This document shows, piece after piece, positions 15,491-24,248 of a stretch of 41,917 bases of DNA. Origin of the DNA: Clostridiales bacterium NK3B98 (lineage in GTDB: Bacteria; Bacillota; Clostridia; Oscillospirales; Oscillospiraceae); assembly GCA_000421005.1 (NCBI GenBank), contig ATWA01000016.1, positions 1 through 41,917 of the forward strand, written 5' to 3'. The stretch's first letter is position 1. The number at the start of each line of letters is the position of its first letter. Under the pieces are notes generated by a model. It was not told the origin of the DNA and did not search any database. It saw only the letters and a program-made list of their open reading frames with translations. Position numbers and translations under genes: made by a program.

Positions 15491-17821
15491 ATGCACAGCC
15501 GCAGGCTCAACTTTCAGATAGCAGCGATTTTCATCATTATCATTGCAACTTTTTTCGGCAGCGCACTGTTTTTCTCCACCCTGAACAAGGATACCCTGCG
15601 CACCTCCATTGAAAACGAGGTGGACCTTGCGGCGTCGCTGCTGGAAAAGGACTTCTCCCGGTATGCCACAGCGGAGGAGATTCTGGACGGCAAATTGCAG
15701 GAGAACATTGTGCAGCGGCTGTTTTCCCTTCAAAAGAATCCGGATAAGGATTTGTCAGCGTGGGTCGTCTCCCCGGAGGGTAAAATCTGTCTGGACGACC
15801 AGAGCGGAGACGAACGGCTGTTCTCTGAGGGGAGTATGCGCCCGGAGCTGCTGAACATGCTGGAACAGGCGGCAGAGGGAGAGGTCTACACCCAGTGGAT
15901 TGGCGATTCCGGGCTGTTGCTGCTGCGTCAGGACTGCTGCGGCGTGAAAGCGCTGTACGAGGGCAGACTGTATTTGATTCTGGTGGATCATTGCATGGCA
16001 GAAAAGGCGTTGCAGCGGCAGCAGTTTACCCTGCTCATGGGCATTGACTTTGTGCTGCTGCTGGTGATGTCGGTGCTGATCGCCAATATAATCTCCAATT
16101 ATCGCAGTCAGCTTCTTCGTCTGGCAACCACGGACGAATTGACTGGACTGGCCAATCGAAAGTATTTTAACGCAGAGTTTAGCAACTATTTCAGCCAGAA
16201 ACACAATGAGGAAGCCTGCCTGTTTCTGCTGGACATCGACTACTTCAAGCAGATTAACGACAACTTCGGACACGGTGCCGGAGACCACGCCCTGCGCTAT
16301 CTGGCAGAGCAGATTCATGAGATGGTGAAGCGGTGCAATGGCTTTGCAGGGCGCTGGGGCGGCGACGAGTTTATCGGGGTGCTGCCCCTGTCTCCGGAGC
16401 GTGCCTATGGCGAGGTGGAGCAGCTTTGCCGAAAAATCGAAGGCAGCAAGATGGAGGAAGGGTTTCAAATGACCATTAGCGCAGGGGTAGCGCCTGCGGG
16501 GAATGAAACCGTTCTCTCCAAAATGTCGGAAAAAGCGGATTTGGCTCTCTACGAGACCAAGGAGCGGGGCAAAAACGGAGTCAGTCTGTTCCGGGATGAT
16601 ATGTCCCCCGCACCAAGCCAGCCTGTAGTGGTGCGAACAGCCGCAGAGCGGGCGGTCGCCCAGGCGGAGCATTTTGAAATCCAAGACCATCCCCAGCAGG
16701 AAAAAACAAGCAGCCAGCCAGCCATCAAGGAATCCTTTGCCGCCAGATTGGCCAGCTATGTGAGAGAACGGCTGATTATGAGTACCATTCTGGGCGTGCG
16801 GTGGATGGCGCCCTTTGTGGCAGGCGGCGGTATCCTGATTGGACTTGCCTTCCTGTTTGACGCTGCCTCGGTGGACCTGTCCACCCTGACGGTGGATGCC
16901 CGGGCGAATTTTGGCTCGCTGACACCGCTGGCGGCAACCCTGAAAAGCATAGGCGGTGTGACGTTTAACTTTATGCTTCCCGTCTTTGCGGGCTTTATGG
17001 CCTACGGTATCGCAGGCGAGGACGCCTTTATGGCTGGCTTTGTAGGCGGCTACATGACCATTGACAGCAATTCCGGGTTTATTGGCGCAATGATTGCGGG
17101 ATTCGCAGCCGGAGTGATTGCCAATGAAATTCAGAAATTTACCCACCGCCTTCCCAAGTTCATCCGAAAGGCAGCCCCTATTATTATCTACCCGGTGTTC
17201 AACCTGCTGCTGATGCAGGGCATTTGCTGGGTGGTCATCAAGCCCATTTCCGCAACCCTTGGGACAGCCTTTACCGCCCTTTTGGACGCTGCTTCCGCCC
17301 GCAGCCAACTGGCAGCAGGGGCGCTGTCCTCCATGATGATGGCAACGGATATGGGCGGCATTATCAATAAGGTTGCCTATAACTACGGAGTATCCGGCTT
17401 GGCACAGGGACACACTGGGATCATGGCGTCCGTTATGGCAGGGGGAATGGTTCCGCCGCTGGGCATCTGCCTGTCCATGGTGCTGTTTCGGAAGAAATTC
17501 ACCGACGGCGAGTGGGAACGGGGCTATGGTACCCTGTTTATGGGATTATCCTTTATCACGGAAGGCGCGCTTCCCTATGTATTTACAGACGTAGTGCGTG
17601 TGATCCCCACCTGTATGGCGGGTTCCGCCGTCGCAGGAGCCCTTTCCATGCTGTTTGGCTGTGAGCTGCCCGCTCCCCATGGCGGAATCTTCGTTTTGCC
17701 GGTAATGACCCATCCCATTGCCTATCTGGTGGCGCTCTTCTTGGGCTCGCTTGTCACGGCATGGTTTTTGGGCAGTTGGAAGAAAGAACCCACTGAGGAA
17801 TCACAGGATGAAATCCCGTAA
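15491..17821 (+). CDS. Membrane sensor-GGDEF-PTS EIIC fusion
   Basis: A 776-residue single frame, ATG after GGAGGTGG. Residues 8-30 and 181-203 are membrane segments around an extracellular sensor of about 150 residues. Residues about 208-368 are a GGDEF domain. The TTDELTGLANR start, metal and substrate residues in LDIDYFKQINDNFGHGAGD, and GGDEF itself (290-294) are intact, so diguanylate cyclase activity is likely. The I-site position reads RxxG (Arg281-Gly284), so product inhibition may be absent. After a 60-residue linker, residues about 430-765 form a full fructose-type EIIC with PFVAGGGILIG, SGFIGAMIAGFAAG, ATDMGGIINKVAYNYG, FITEGALPY and APHGG. EIIA and EIIB are absent. The EIIC part could sense or carry a sugar and control c-di-GMP synthesis. 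There is no frame break at the junction. Confidence 0.9.
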   Translation: MHSRRLNFQIAAIFIIIIATFFGSALFFSTLNKDTLRTSIENEVDLAASLLEKDFSRYATAEEILDGKLQENIVQRLFSLQKNPDKDLSAWVVSPEGKICLDDQSGDERLFSEGSMRPELLNMLEQAAEGEVYTQWIGDSGLLLLRQDCCGVKALYEGRLYLILVDHCMAEKALQRQQFTLLMGIDFVLLLVMSVLIANIISNYRSQLLRLATTDELTGLANRKYFNAEFSNYFSQKHNEEACLFLLDIDYFKQINDNFGHGAGDHALRYLAEQIHEMVKRCNGFAGRWGGDEFIGVLPLSPERAYGEVEQLCRKIEGSKMEEGFQMTISAGVAPAGNETVLSKMSEKADLALYETKERGKNGVSLFRDDMSPAPSQPVVVRTAAERAVAQAEHFEIQDHPQQEKTSSQPAIKESFAARLASYVRERLIMSTILGVRWMAPFVAGGGILIGLAFLFDAASVDLSTLTVDARANFGSLTPLAATLKSIGGVTFNFMLPVFAGFMAYGIAGEDAFMAGFVGGYMTIDSNSGFIGAMIAGFAAGVIANEIQKFTHRLPKFIRKAAPIIIYPVFNLLLMQGICWVVIKPISATLGTAFTALLDAASARSQLAAGALSSMMMATDMGGIINKVAYNYGVSGLAQGHTGIMASVMAGGMVPPLGICLSMVLFRKKFTDGEWERGYGTLFMGLSFITEGALPYVFTDVVRVIPTCMAGSAVAGALSMLFGCELPAPHGGIFVLPVMTHPIAYLVALFLGSLVTAWFLGSWKKEPTEESQDEIP

Positions 17822-17837
17822 AGGGCGTGCAACAAAG

Positions 17838-17871
17838 AAAAAATCCCGGGACTGAATTGCCAGTCCCGGGA
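17838..17871 (-). terminator. Terminator of the heat-shock operon
   Basis: CCCGGGACTG (17845-17854) pairs with CAGTCCCGGG (17861-17870). On the minus strand the stem is followed by six T, so it ends dnaJ transcription. It may also stop the convergent GGDEF-EIIC message. Confidence 0.85.
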
Positions 17872-17876
17872 AAACT

Positions 17877-19022
17877 TTACCATTTTTTCTTTTTTCCAAA
17901 GATACCGCCGTCCCTGTGCTGGGCGGGCACGTCACCCATGGCGTTTTCAAACGCCCGGAGGGTGGCTTTTTGGTTGGCAGTCAGGTTGGTGGGCACCTGA
18001 ATGTTGACGGTCACATATTGATCGCCTCTGCCGTAGCCCCGGAGAATGGGGATGCCCTTGCCCTTGAGCCGGAAGGTAGAGCCGGGCTGGGTGCCGGCGG
18101 GGATATTGTACTTCACCTTGCCGTCGATGGTGGGAATCTCCACCTCTGCGCCGAGGGCTGCCTGCGGGAAGGTAATGTTCTGCTTGTACAGCACATCGCT
18201 GCCCTCCCGGACAAAGAAGGCGTGGGGGATGATCTCCACACTGACCACCAGATCACCGGCAGGGCCGCCGTTGCGTCCAGCATGACCCTGACCGGAGCGG
18301 GAAACCGCCTGACCATTGTCGATGCCCTGCGGGAACTTGATGGTGATGCGTTTGTTGCGCCGCACTGCACCCTTGCCCTTGCAGGTCTTGCAGGGGTTTT
18401 TGATAATTTTTCCGGTGCCGTTGCAGTGGCCGCAGGTCTGGGTGGAGGACATGACGCCGAAGGGGGTGCGCTGCTGCACCTGCACTGTGCCGGTGCCGTG
18501 GCAGTTGGGGCAGGTGTCGGGCGTAGAGCCCTCTGCACAGCCGGAGCCGTGGCAGTCAGGGCAGTTCTCAACACGGGAGACGGGAATTTCTTTCTCGCAT
18601 CCAAAGGCGGCCTCCTCAAAGGTGAGGCGCACCGAGGTATGAAGGGTCTGCCCCTTCTGAGGCCCGTTGCGGCGGGTAGAACCGGAGAAACCGCCCCCGA
18701 AGCCTCCGCCGAAGAAGGAGTTGAAAATATCACCCAGATCAATGTCCCCGTCAAAGCCGTAAGCTCCGCCTGCGCCGCCTGCGCCGAAGTTAGGGTCAAC
18801 GCCCGCAAAGCCAAACTGGTCATACCGCGCTTTCTTCTGCTCGTCAGAAAGCACCTCATAGGCCTCATTGACCTCTTTGAATTTGGCCTCCGCTTCCTTG
18901 TTGCCCGGGTTCATATCCGGGTGGTACTTCTTGGCCAGCTTGCGGTAGGCCTTTTTAATCTGGTCCTGAGAGGCGGAGTTATCCACCCCCAGCACCTCGT
19001 AATAATCGCGTTTCTCTGCCAT
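17877..19022 (-). CDS. dnaJ: Chaperone protein DnaJ
   Basis: A 381-residue co-chaperone that stimulates DnaK ATPase and delivers unfolded clients. The N-terminal J domain (residues 4-70) has the HPD motif in KYHPDMNP. A Gly/Phe-rich linker ([10 protein letters not shown]) follows, then four CxxCxGxG zinc repeats ([32 protein letters not shown]) and C-terminal substrate-binding domains. Start ATG 19022 has AGGAAG at the right distance; the in-frame GTG nine bases upstream is less likely. It is the last gene of hrcA-grpE-dnaK-dnaJ and ends at the shared terminator. Confidence 0.97.
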   Translation of the reverse strand: MAEKRDYYEVLGVDNSASQDQIKKAYRKLAKKYHPDMNPGNKEAEAKFKEVNEAYEVLSDEQKKARYDQFGFAGVDPNFGAGGAGGAYGFDGDIDLGDIFNSFFGGGFGGGFSGSTRRNGPQKGQTLHTSVRLTFEEAAFGCEKEIPVSRVENCPDCHGSGCAEGSTPDTCPNCHGTGTVQVQQRTPFGVMSSTQTCGHCNGTGKIIKNPCKTCKGKGAVRRNKRITIKFPQGIDNGQAVSRSGQGHAGRNGGPAGDLVVSVEIIPHAFFVREGSDVLYKQNITFPQAALGAEVEIPTIDGKVKYNIPAGTQPGSTFRLKGKGIPILRGYGRGDQYVTVNIQVPTNLTANQKATLRAFENAMGDVPAQHRDGGIFGKKKKW

Positions 19023-19055
19023 ATAGATCACTTCCTCAATGGCGATTCATTCAAC

Positions 19056-19087
19056 CAGCCGTGGCGAAAGATGCTCCGCCACGGCTG
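19056..19087 (-). promoter_or_regulatory. Intercistronic hairpin between dnaK and dnaJ
   Basis: CAGCCGTGGCG (19056-19066) and CGCCACGGCTG (19077-19087) form an 11-bp stem. There is no T run on the minus strand, so it probably sets message stability or partial attenuation. Confidence 0.55.
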
Positions 19088-19108
19088 AGGTGTTTTTTGT
19101 GGGTGGAA

Positions 19109-20968
19109 TTACTTGTCGTCGTCCACGACCTCGTAGTCGGCGTCCTGATAGTCCTGACCGTTGCCGCCCTGAGCGCCACCCTGTGCGCCGCCCTGATAGG
19201 CGTTGGGGTCAAAGCCCTGAGCGCCGCCCTGAGGATTAGCCTGCTGGTAAATCTTGGCAGACACGTCATAGAAGGCTTTCTGCAAATCTTCCGTAGCGGT
19301 CTTGATGGCTGCGGTGTCGGTACCCTTGAGGGCGTCCTTCAGCGCGTTGACCTTGGCCTCGATGCTGGCCTTTTCGTCAGCGGAGACCTTGTCGCCCAGC
19401 TCGGTGAGCGCCTGCTCGGTCTGATAGACCATCTGGTCGCCCTGATTGCGGGTGTCCACATCCTCCTTGCGCTTGGCATCCTCGGCGGCAAACTGCTCGG
19501 CCTCACGGACAGCCTTGTCGATGTCCTCCTTGGACATATTGGAGGAGGAGGTGATGGTGATGTTCTGGCTCTTGCCGGTGCCCTTGTCCTGTGCGGACAC
19601 GTTCACGATGCCGTTGGCGTCGATATCGAAGGTGACCTCAATCTGAGGCACACCACGGCGGGCGGGAGCAATGCCGTCCAGATGGAACATACCCAGAGTC
19701 TTGTTGTCGGCAGCCATCTCACGCTCGCCCTGCAGCACATGCACCTCAACAGAGGTCTGGTTGTCAGCGGCGGTGGAGAAGATCTGGCTCTTCTTCACAG
19801 GGATGGTGGTGTTGCGCTCAATCAGCTTGGTGAACACGCCGCCCATGGTCTCAATACCCAGGGACAGGGGAGTCACGTCCAGCAGCAGCAGACCCTTCAC
19901 GTCGCCGCCCAGCACGCCACCCTGAATGGCAGCGCCCACAGCTACGCACTCGTCCGGGTTGATGCCTTTGAAGCCTTCCTTGCCGGTGATCTTCTTCACA
20001 GCCTCCTGCACAGCAGGGATACGGGTGGAGCCGCCCACCAGCAGAACCTTGCTCAGGTCAGAGGCGGACAGATGGGCGTCGCTCATGGCCTGACGGACAG
20101 GACCCATGGTGGCCTCCACCAGATGATGGGTCAGCTCATTGAACTTGGCACGGGTCAGGGTCACGTCCAGATGCTTGGGGCCGGTAGCGTCAGCGGTGAT
20201 ATAGGGCAGGTTGATGTTGGTGCTGGTGACGCCGGACAGCTCAATCTTGGCCTTCTCGGCGGCCTCCTTCAGGCGCTGCATTGCCATCTTGTCGCTGTGC
20301 AGATCAATGCCGTTGGAGCGCTTGAACTCATCTGCCAGATAGTCCATGACGCACTGGTCAAAGTCATCGCCGCCCAGACGGTTGTTGCCTGCGGTAGCCA
20401 AAACCTCAATCACGCCGTCGTCAATGTCCAGAATGGACACGTCGAAGGTGCCGCCGCCCAGGTCATAGACCATGATCTTCTGGGCCTCTTCCTTGTCCAC
20501 ACCGTAAGCCAGAGCGGCAGCGGTGGGCTCGTTGATGATACGCTTGACCTCCAGACCGGCGATCTTGCCTGCGTCCTTGGTGGCCTGACGCTGAGCGTCG
20601 GTGAAGTAAGCGGGGACGGTGATGACTGCCTCAGTGACCTTCTCACCCAGATAAGCCTCGGCGTCTGCCTTCAGCTTTTGCAGGATCATGGCGCTGATCT
20701 CCTGAGGGGTATAGCGCTTGCCGTCGATGTTCACCTTGTAGTCCGAGCCCATCTCACGCTTGATGGAGATGACCGTCCGGTCGGGGTTGGTGATGGCCTG
20801 ACGCTTTGCCACCTGACCCACCATGCGCTCGCCGTCCTTGCTGATGGCCAGCACAGAGGGGGTGGTGCGGTTGCCTTCCGCATTGGTGATGACAGTGGGC
20901 TCGCCGCCCTCCATTACTGCCACACAGCTATTGGTAGTACCCAAGTCAATACCGATAATCTTAGACAT
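19109..20968 (-). CDS. dnaK: Chaperone protein DnaK (Hsp70)
   Basis: A 619-residue Hsp70. The ATPase domain starts with [15 protein letters not shown] and holds [11 protein letters not shown] and [13 protein letters not shown]. The linker is [15 protein letters not shown], followed by the substrate-binding domain and helical lid. The C-terminus is GGAQGG-rich and ends in the acidic EVVDDDK that resembles the EEVD-like bacterial tail. It folds and protects proteins together with GrpE and DnaJ. It has normal length and a strong AGGAGG-type site, and it is transcribed from the CIRCE-controlled promoter upstream of hrcA. Confidence 0.99.
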   Translation of the reverse strand: MSKIIGIDLGTTNSCVAVMEGGEPTVITNAEGNRTTPSVLAISKDGERMVGQVAKRQAITNPDRTVISIKREMGSDYKVNIDGKRYTPQEISAMILQKLKADAEAYLGEKVTEAVITVPAYFTDAQRQATKDAGKIAGLEVKRIINEPTAAALAYGVDKEEAQKIMVYDLGGGTFDVSILDIDDGVIEVLATAGNNRLGGDDFDQCVMDYLADEFKRSNGIDLHSDKMAMQRLKEAAEKAKIELSGVTSTNINLPYITADATGPKHLDVTLTRAKFNELTHHLVEATMGPVRQAMSDAHLSASDLSKVLLVGGSTRIPAVQEAVKKITGKEGFKGINPDECVAVGAAIQGGVLGGDVKGLLLLDVTPLSLGIETMGGVFTKLIERNTTIPVKKSQIFSTAADNQTSVEVHVLQGEREMAADNKTLGMFHLDGIAPARRGVPQIEVTFDIDANGIVNVSAQDKGTGKSQNITITSSSNMSKEDIDKAVREAEQFAAEDAKRKEDVDTRNQGDQMVYQTEQALTELGDKVSADEKASIEAKVNALKDALKGTDTAAIKTATEDLQKAFYDVSAKIYQQANPQGGAQGFDPNAYQGGAQGGAQGGNGQDYQDADYEVVDDDK

Positions 20969-21027
20969 AACAATTTCCTCCTAAATCTATAAAAAGATAA
21001 GTTTTAACAAATTTGGATGCGGGGCGC

Positions 21028-21612
21028 TCAGTTTGCCACCTGCACCATGGCGAAGCGGATTACCTTATCGCCCATGATGAAGCCGGTCTGAAATACCTGC
21101 GCCACCGTATTTTCGCCCAGAGACTCATCCTCCACGTGCATCACTGCGTTGTGGAAGTTGGGGTCAAAGGGCTTTCCCAGTGCGTCAATGGGCTTGATGC
21201 CCAGACCCTCCAGCACGCTGAGCAGCTGGGTCATGGTCATTTCCACGCCCTTGACAAAGGCCTCGTCGGAGCTGCCCTGCTTCAAAGCCCGCTCCAGATT
21301 GTCGTACACCGGCAAAAATGCCAGCGCCGCGTCTGCCTTCGCCTTGGAGTAGGCATCGCTCTTCTCCTTGGCGGAGCGGCGGCGGAAGTTGTCGTACTCA
21401 GCGGCCAGACGAAGGAACTGATCCTCCTTGGCAGCCAGCTTCTGCTCCATCTCCTGCATGGGGTCAGTTTCTGCTGCTTTGCCCTCCGGCTGCTTGCTCT
21501 CGCTCTCGTTGGGGGAATCCGATGCCTCCTCTGCCTTGGCTTCGGTTTCGGGATTCACCGTTTCCTCCGCCTCGGTCTCCGGGGTTTTGCGCTCGGTCTC
21601 CTGTTTACTCAT
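21028..21612 (-). CDS. grpE: GrpE nucleotide exchange factor
   Basis: A 194-residue protein. The N-terminal 50 residues are acidic and low-complexity, followed by the long dimerisation helix (AAEYDNFRRRSAKEK) and the compact beta domain with NFHNAVMHVEDE and VAQVFQTGFIMGDKVIRFAMVQVA. GrpE releases ADP from DnaK and acts as a thermosensor. It lies 21 bases after hrcA and 59 before dnaK in the operon. Confidence 0.97.
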   Translation of the reverse strand: MSKQETERKTPETEAEETVNPETEAKAEEASDSPNESESKQPEGKAAETDPMQEMEQKLAAKEDQFLRLAAEYDNFRRRSAKEKSDAYSKAKADAALAFLPVYDNLERALKQGSSDEAFVKGVEMTMTQLLSVLEGLGIKPIDALGKPFDPNFHNAVMHVEDESLGENTVAQVFQTGFIMGDKVIRFAMVQVAN

Positions 21613-21633
21613 ATAATTCCAGCCTCCTTGCGG

Positions 21634-22752
21634 CTAAGTTTCTTCCGGTTCCTCCGGTGGGGGTGTTTTGGGGGCGTTCAGCGCCCGGCGCTCCCGCTGG
21701 GGAAGGGCGGTGGTCTGAGGGGCGTTAAACAGCTTGCTCAGATTGTCCGCCAGATAGGACAGCTTGGCGGTGACCCGGGCGTAATCCATCCGGGTGGGAC
21801 CAACCACGCCAATGACACCTTTCAGCCCCTCACCAATGTCATAACTGGCCAGCACCACGCTGGTGTCCTTCAATTCCTCGGCCACGTTTTCCGGGCCGAT
21901 GAGAATTTTTGTCTCCTGATCTCCTTCCAGCATGGGAAGGGACATCCGGGAAAATTCCGGCTCTCCGGAGAGATAGGTCATCAGCTTTTTCGCCTTGCCC
22001 AGATCCTGATACTCCGGGCTTTCCAGCAGGTGACCCACACCGCTGGTGTGGACGCTGCCTCTGCCCAGATCCTCCAGCACATCCATGGCGAAGGAGACCA
22101 CCAGAGAGATCAGCCCGTAGGAATCGTTGTCCGCCTTTTCGGACACCCGTTCCAGCTCCGGCCCCAGCTCGCTGAGGCTCTTGCCGGTAAAGCTGGTGTT
22201 CAACAGGGTACTGAGCAATTGCAGCTGGGGCTCGGTGATCTCACCGGGGAGGTGGATCAGCTTGTTTTTCACCCCGTTGCCGCTGGTCATCACCACAGCA
22301 ATGAAGCTCTTGGCGTCCACCAACAGCAGGTCATACCGGACAATGGTGGTCTGACGACTTCCTGCGGTGAGGGAAAAGGCGGGGTAGTTGGTCATCTGGC
22401 TGACCAGTCGGCCCGCCTGATCGATGACCCGATCCAGCTCCTGCATCTTGTTCTCCAGCGCAACGTTGATCCGCTCCGTCTCCTGAATGGAGAGCTTGTG
22501 CTTCTCCATCAGCTCGTTCACGTAGAACCGATAGCCGGAGGAGGAGGGGATGCGCCCTGCGGAGGTGTGGGGCTGTTCCAGAAAGCCCAGCTTCTCCAAT
22601 GCCGCCAGCTCGTTGCGGATGGTGGCGGAGGAGCAGTTGAGCTGCGCCTTTTCCGCAATGGCCTTGGAGCCGATGGGCTCCGCTGTCTCAATGTAGTTCT
22701 CTACCACAGCCCGCAGAATTTTGCGTCTGCGCTCTGACAGTGCCAAGCCCAT
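21634..22752 (-). CDS. hrcA: Heat-inducible transcription repressor HrcA
   Basis: A winged-helix repressor of class I heat-shock genes that binds CIRCE and needs GroEL for activity. The N-terminus LSERRRKILRAVVENYIETAEPIGS and the helix CSSATIRNELAALEKLGFLEQPHTSAGRIPS are diagnostic. I use ATG 22752 (372 residues). TTG 22746 is equally plausible, since it has AGGTGAT seven bases upstream and gives the common MALSERR start. An in-frame TTG at 22782 would begin inside the CIRCE and is unlikely. First gene of the operon, autoregulated through the CIRCE at 22772-22798. The C-terminal tail is proline/glutamate-rich. Confidence 0.95.
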   Translation of the reverse strand: MGLALSERRRKILRAVVENYIETAEPIGSKAIAEKAQLNCSSATIRNELAALEKLGFLEQPHTSAGRIPSSSGYRFYVNELMEKHKLSIQETERINVALENKMQELDRVIDQAGRLVSQMTNYPAFSLTAGSRQTTIVRYDLLLVDAKSFIAVVMTSGNGVKNKLIHLPGEITEPQLQLLSTLLNTSFTGKSLSELGPELERVSEKADNDSYGLISLVVSFAMDVLEDLGRGSVHTSGVGHLLESPEYQDLGKAKKLMTYLSGEPEFSRMSLPMLEGDQETKILIGPENVAEELKDTSVVLASYDIGEGLKGVIGVVGPTRMDYARVTAKLSYLADNLSKLFNAPQTTALPQRERRALNAPKTPPPEEPEET

Positions 22753-22771
22753 CACCTCGTCGCTCTTGTTT

Positions 22772-22798
22772 TTAGCACTCAATCTCTCTGAGTGCTAA
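22772..22798. promoter_or_regulatory. CIRCE operator
   Basis: A perfect consensus, TTAGCACTC-N9-GAGTGCTAA, just downstream of the -10 box and before hrcA. It is the binding site of HrcA, so the operon is autoregulated. Confidence 0.98.
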
Positions 22799-22802
22799 AG
22801 GT

Positions 22803-22831
22803 AATATAGCACCGGAGGGAAAGATTGTCAA
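22803..22831 (-). promoter_or_regulatory. Promoter of hrcA-grpE-dnaK-dnaJ
   Basis: On the minus strand, TTGACA (22826-22831), a 17-base spacer and TATATT (22803-22808), directly ahead of CIRCE. A vegetative-type heat-shock promoter. Confidence 0.9.
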
Positions 22832-22880
22832 TAGCAGAAATTATAAATAGTTTGTGAACGTTAGGCACAGGTGATTCAGG

Positions 22881-22915
22881 AAAAAACCGGCACTCTTTTT
22901 TATCAGAGCGCCGGT
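22881..22915 (-). terminator. Terminator of the folT gene
   Basis: On the minus strand, ACCGGC (22910-22915) pairs with GCCGGT (22886-22891), with inner CTC/GAG pairing, and is followed by a run of T. Confidence 0.8.
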
Positions 22916-22930
22916 CAGATTGCCAGTTCT

Positions 22931-23974
22931 TTATTCTGTTTCAGGGGTCAGGGAGAAGTCCAGCACCGCTCCTGTCTTGCTGTCCACCACAGCGGTGAAG
23001 GAAGCGAGCCTTGTCAGCGCCTCATCCTTGGCGGCGGGGGATTTGGAATAGCCCCAGAAGGTATCCGTCTCCCCTTCGCTGCCCTCCGCCACAGCGTAGA
23101 CTGCGGCGGTGTAGGTAGTTTTACTGCTGAGAAAGGGGCGCTTGGCGGATTCCACCACAGTGACCACGCTCTGGCCGTCATAGTCATGGCGCTCAGCGGC
23201 CAGGATGTCCGCCATACGGTGATTTTCCTCCACCCGCTGCTCCTTGGTATAGGAGGCGGAGAGGGAGGTGGTGTTATAATAATAGGTAAGGTAGCCGCAG
23301 ACGCTGGCAGAGCCCAGCACAAAGAGGGCGGTCAGCAGGACAATCTGCCCCTTTTCGAATTTCAGCGGCTGGTTATTTCCGGAGGTCAGCCCCATCCGGT
23401 CAGTGACAGGCAGCACGGCGGAGAGCAGAATGGTCAGCACCACCGACTCAATGGGAAACAGGAACAGGTTTTTCACCATGCCGGGAATGGTGAGCACATA
23501 GGGCGCGCCGTCCATAAACAGACGGTAATACCAGATCATAATAGGGGTCTGCAACAGGATGTTGACAAACAGGCAGATGCAGAACCGGCTGAGCATCACC
23601 CGCACCGGGGTGATTTTGGTTCGGTAGAGGAACAGGGCGAAGATCACCGACCCGGCTATCTCAGTGAGCAGAAAGGGAGGGAAGTACACCCCCTCCGGGT
23701 GGATGAGATAGCCCAGAATGTCGGTGACTACGGCGCACAGCCCCGCCACCACCGGGCCGAATACCATAGCGCCCACGGCGTTTGCCAGAAAGGCGGTGTT
23801 GATTTTCAGCCCCGGAGCCAGCGGGATGGATACCAGCTTCAGCGCCAGCCGAATGGCAATCATCAGGGCGGCAAAGACCAGAATACGGGTGTCTTTCAGC
23901 TCTGCTGCGGCGTCCTTCCAGTAGGCGGCGGAGAAGGGATGGGGGTAGAGGGTGCGGGATTGTTGCTGATTCAT
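22931..23974 (-). CDS. folT: ECF transporter S component, folate type, with C-terminal extension
   Basis: A 347-residue membrane protein. Residues about 25-215 form the six-helix substrate-binding S component, with the family segment VFGPVVAGLCAVVTDILGYLI. Start ATG 23974 follows AAGGAG. The upstream THF riboswitch points to folate as substrate; the shared EcfA/A'/T energising module is not in the window. FolT proteins are usually about 170-200 residues. Here a further helix (GQIVLLTALFVLGSASVCGYL, about 226-246) and about 100 exposed residues follow. The extension has no domain I recognise; parts (TYTAAVYAVAEGSEG, TGAVLDFSLTPE) look like a small beta domain. Confidence 0.85.
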   Translation of the reverse strand: MNQQQSRTLYPHPFSAAYWKDAAAELKDTRILVFAALMIAIRLALKLVSIPLAPGLKINTAFLANAVGAMVFGPVVAGLCAVVTDILGYLIHPEGVYFPPFLLTEIAGSVIFALFLYRTKITPVRVMLSRFCICLFVNILLQTPIMIWYYRLFMDGAPYVLTIPGMVKNLFLFPIESVVLTILLSAVLPVTDRMGLTSGNNQPLKFEKGQIVLLTALFVLGSASVCGYLTYYYNTTSLSASYTKEQRVEENHRMADILAAERHDYDGQSVVTVVESAKRPFLSSKTTYTAAVYAVAEGSEGETDTFWGYSKSPAAKDEALTRLASFTAVVDSKTGAVLDFSLTPETE

Positions 23975-24017
23975 GGGAAATGCTCCTTCCGTGGGCAGTT
24001 GCCACAGGAAAAGGAAA

Positions 24018-24043
24018 GGGGTGAACTGAAAACAGTCCACCCC
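24018..24043 (-). terminator. Expression-platform terminator of the THF riboswitch
   Basis: On the minus strand GGGGTGGACTG pairs with CAGTTCACCCC across a TTTT loop, followed by the T-rich TTTCCTTTT. It sits between aptamer and folT, as expected of a transcription switch. Confidence 0.7.
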
Positions 24044-24060
24044 GCCAGCTTTTGCCTTGT

Positions 24061-24156
24061 GGCAGCGGGATGCGGTCAAAGCACTGCGGGATAACCCATT
24101 CGTCCGGCGGACAACTCCCCGTTCCGCCGGCACTGCACGCTCTGGCCTACTCTGCC
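24061..24156 (-). promoter_or_regulatory. Tetrahydrofolate (THF) riboswitch
   Basis: Read on the minus strand, this 96-base element starts GGCAGAGTAGG and ends GCATCCCGCTGCC, giving the P1 stem. It carries the conserved AGAGTAG, GCGT...AGTG, ACGAA and TTTGACCGCATCC segments of the folT-linked THF aptamer, around a CCGGCGG/CCGCCGG stem. THF binding normally lowers folate-transporter expression. Call rests on sequence match and on the folT gene directly downstream. Confidence 0.85.
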
Positions 24157-24168
24157 TGATTGGCTTAT

Positions 24169-24196
24169 ATTATAATGTGTGATTGGGAAAATGCAA
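24169..24196 (-). promoter_or_regulatory. Promoter of the THF riboswitch-folT transcript
   Basis: On the minus strand, TTGCAT (24191-24196), a 16-base spacer and TATAAT (24169-24174), a few bases before the aptamer. Confidence 0.75.
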
Positions 24197-24248
24197 GAGA
24201 ACGGAGAGACAAATTCCAAAATTGAAGCAGATGAGTATTGGCTGTCCT

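Noticed and set aside
19061-20992. 643-codon open frame antisense to dnaK
   Set aside because: dnaK genes are known to carry long antisense frames caused by codon bias. The product is low-complexity (runs of L, H, G, V) with no domain, and the minus strand clearly encodes DnaK.
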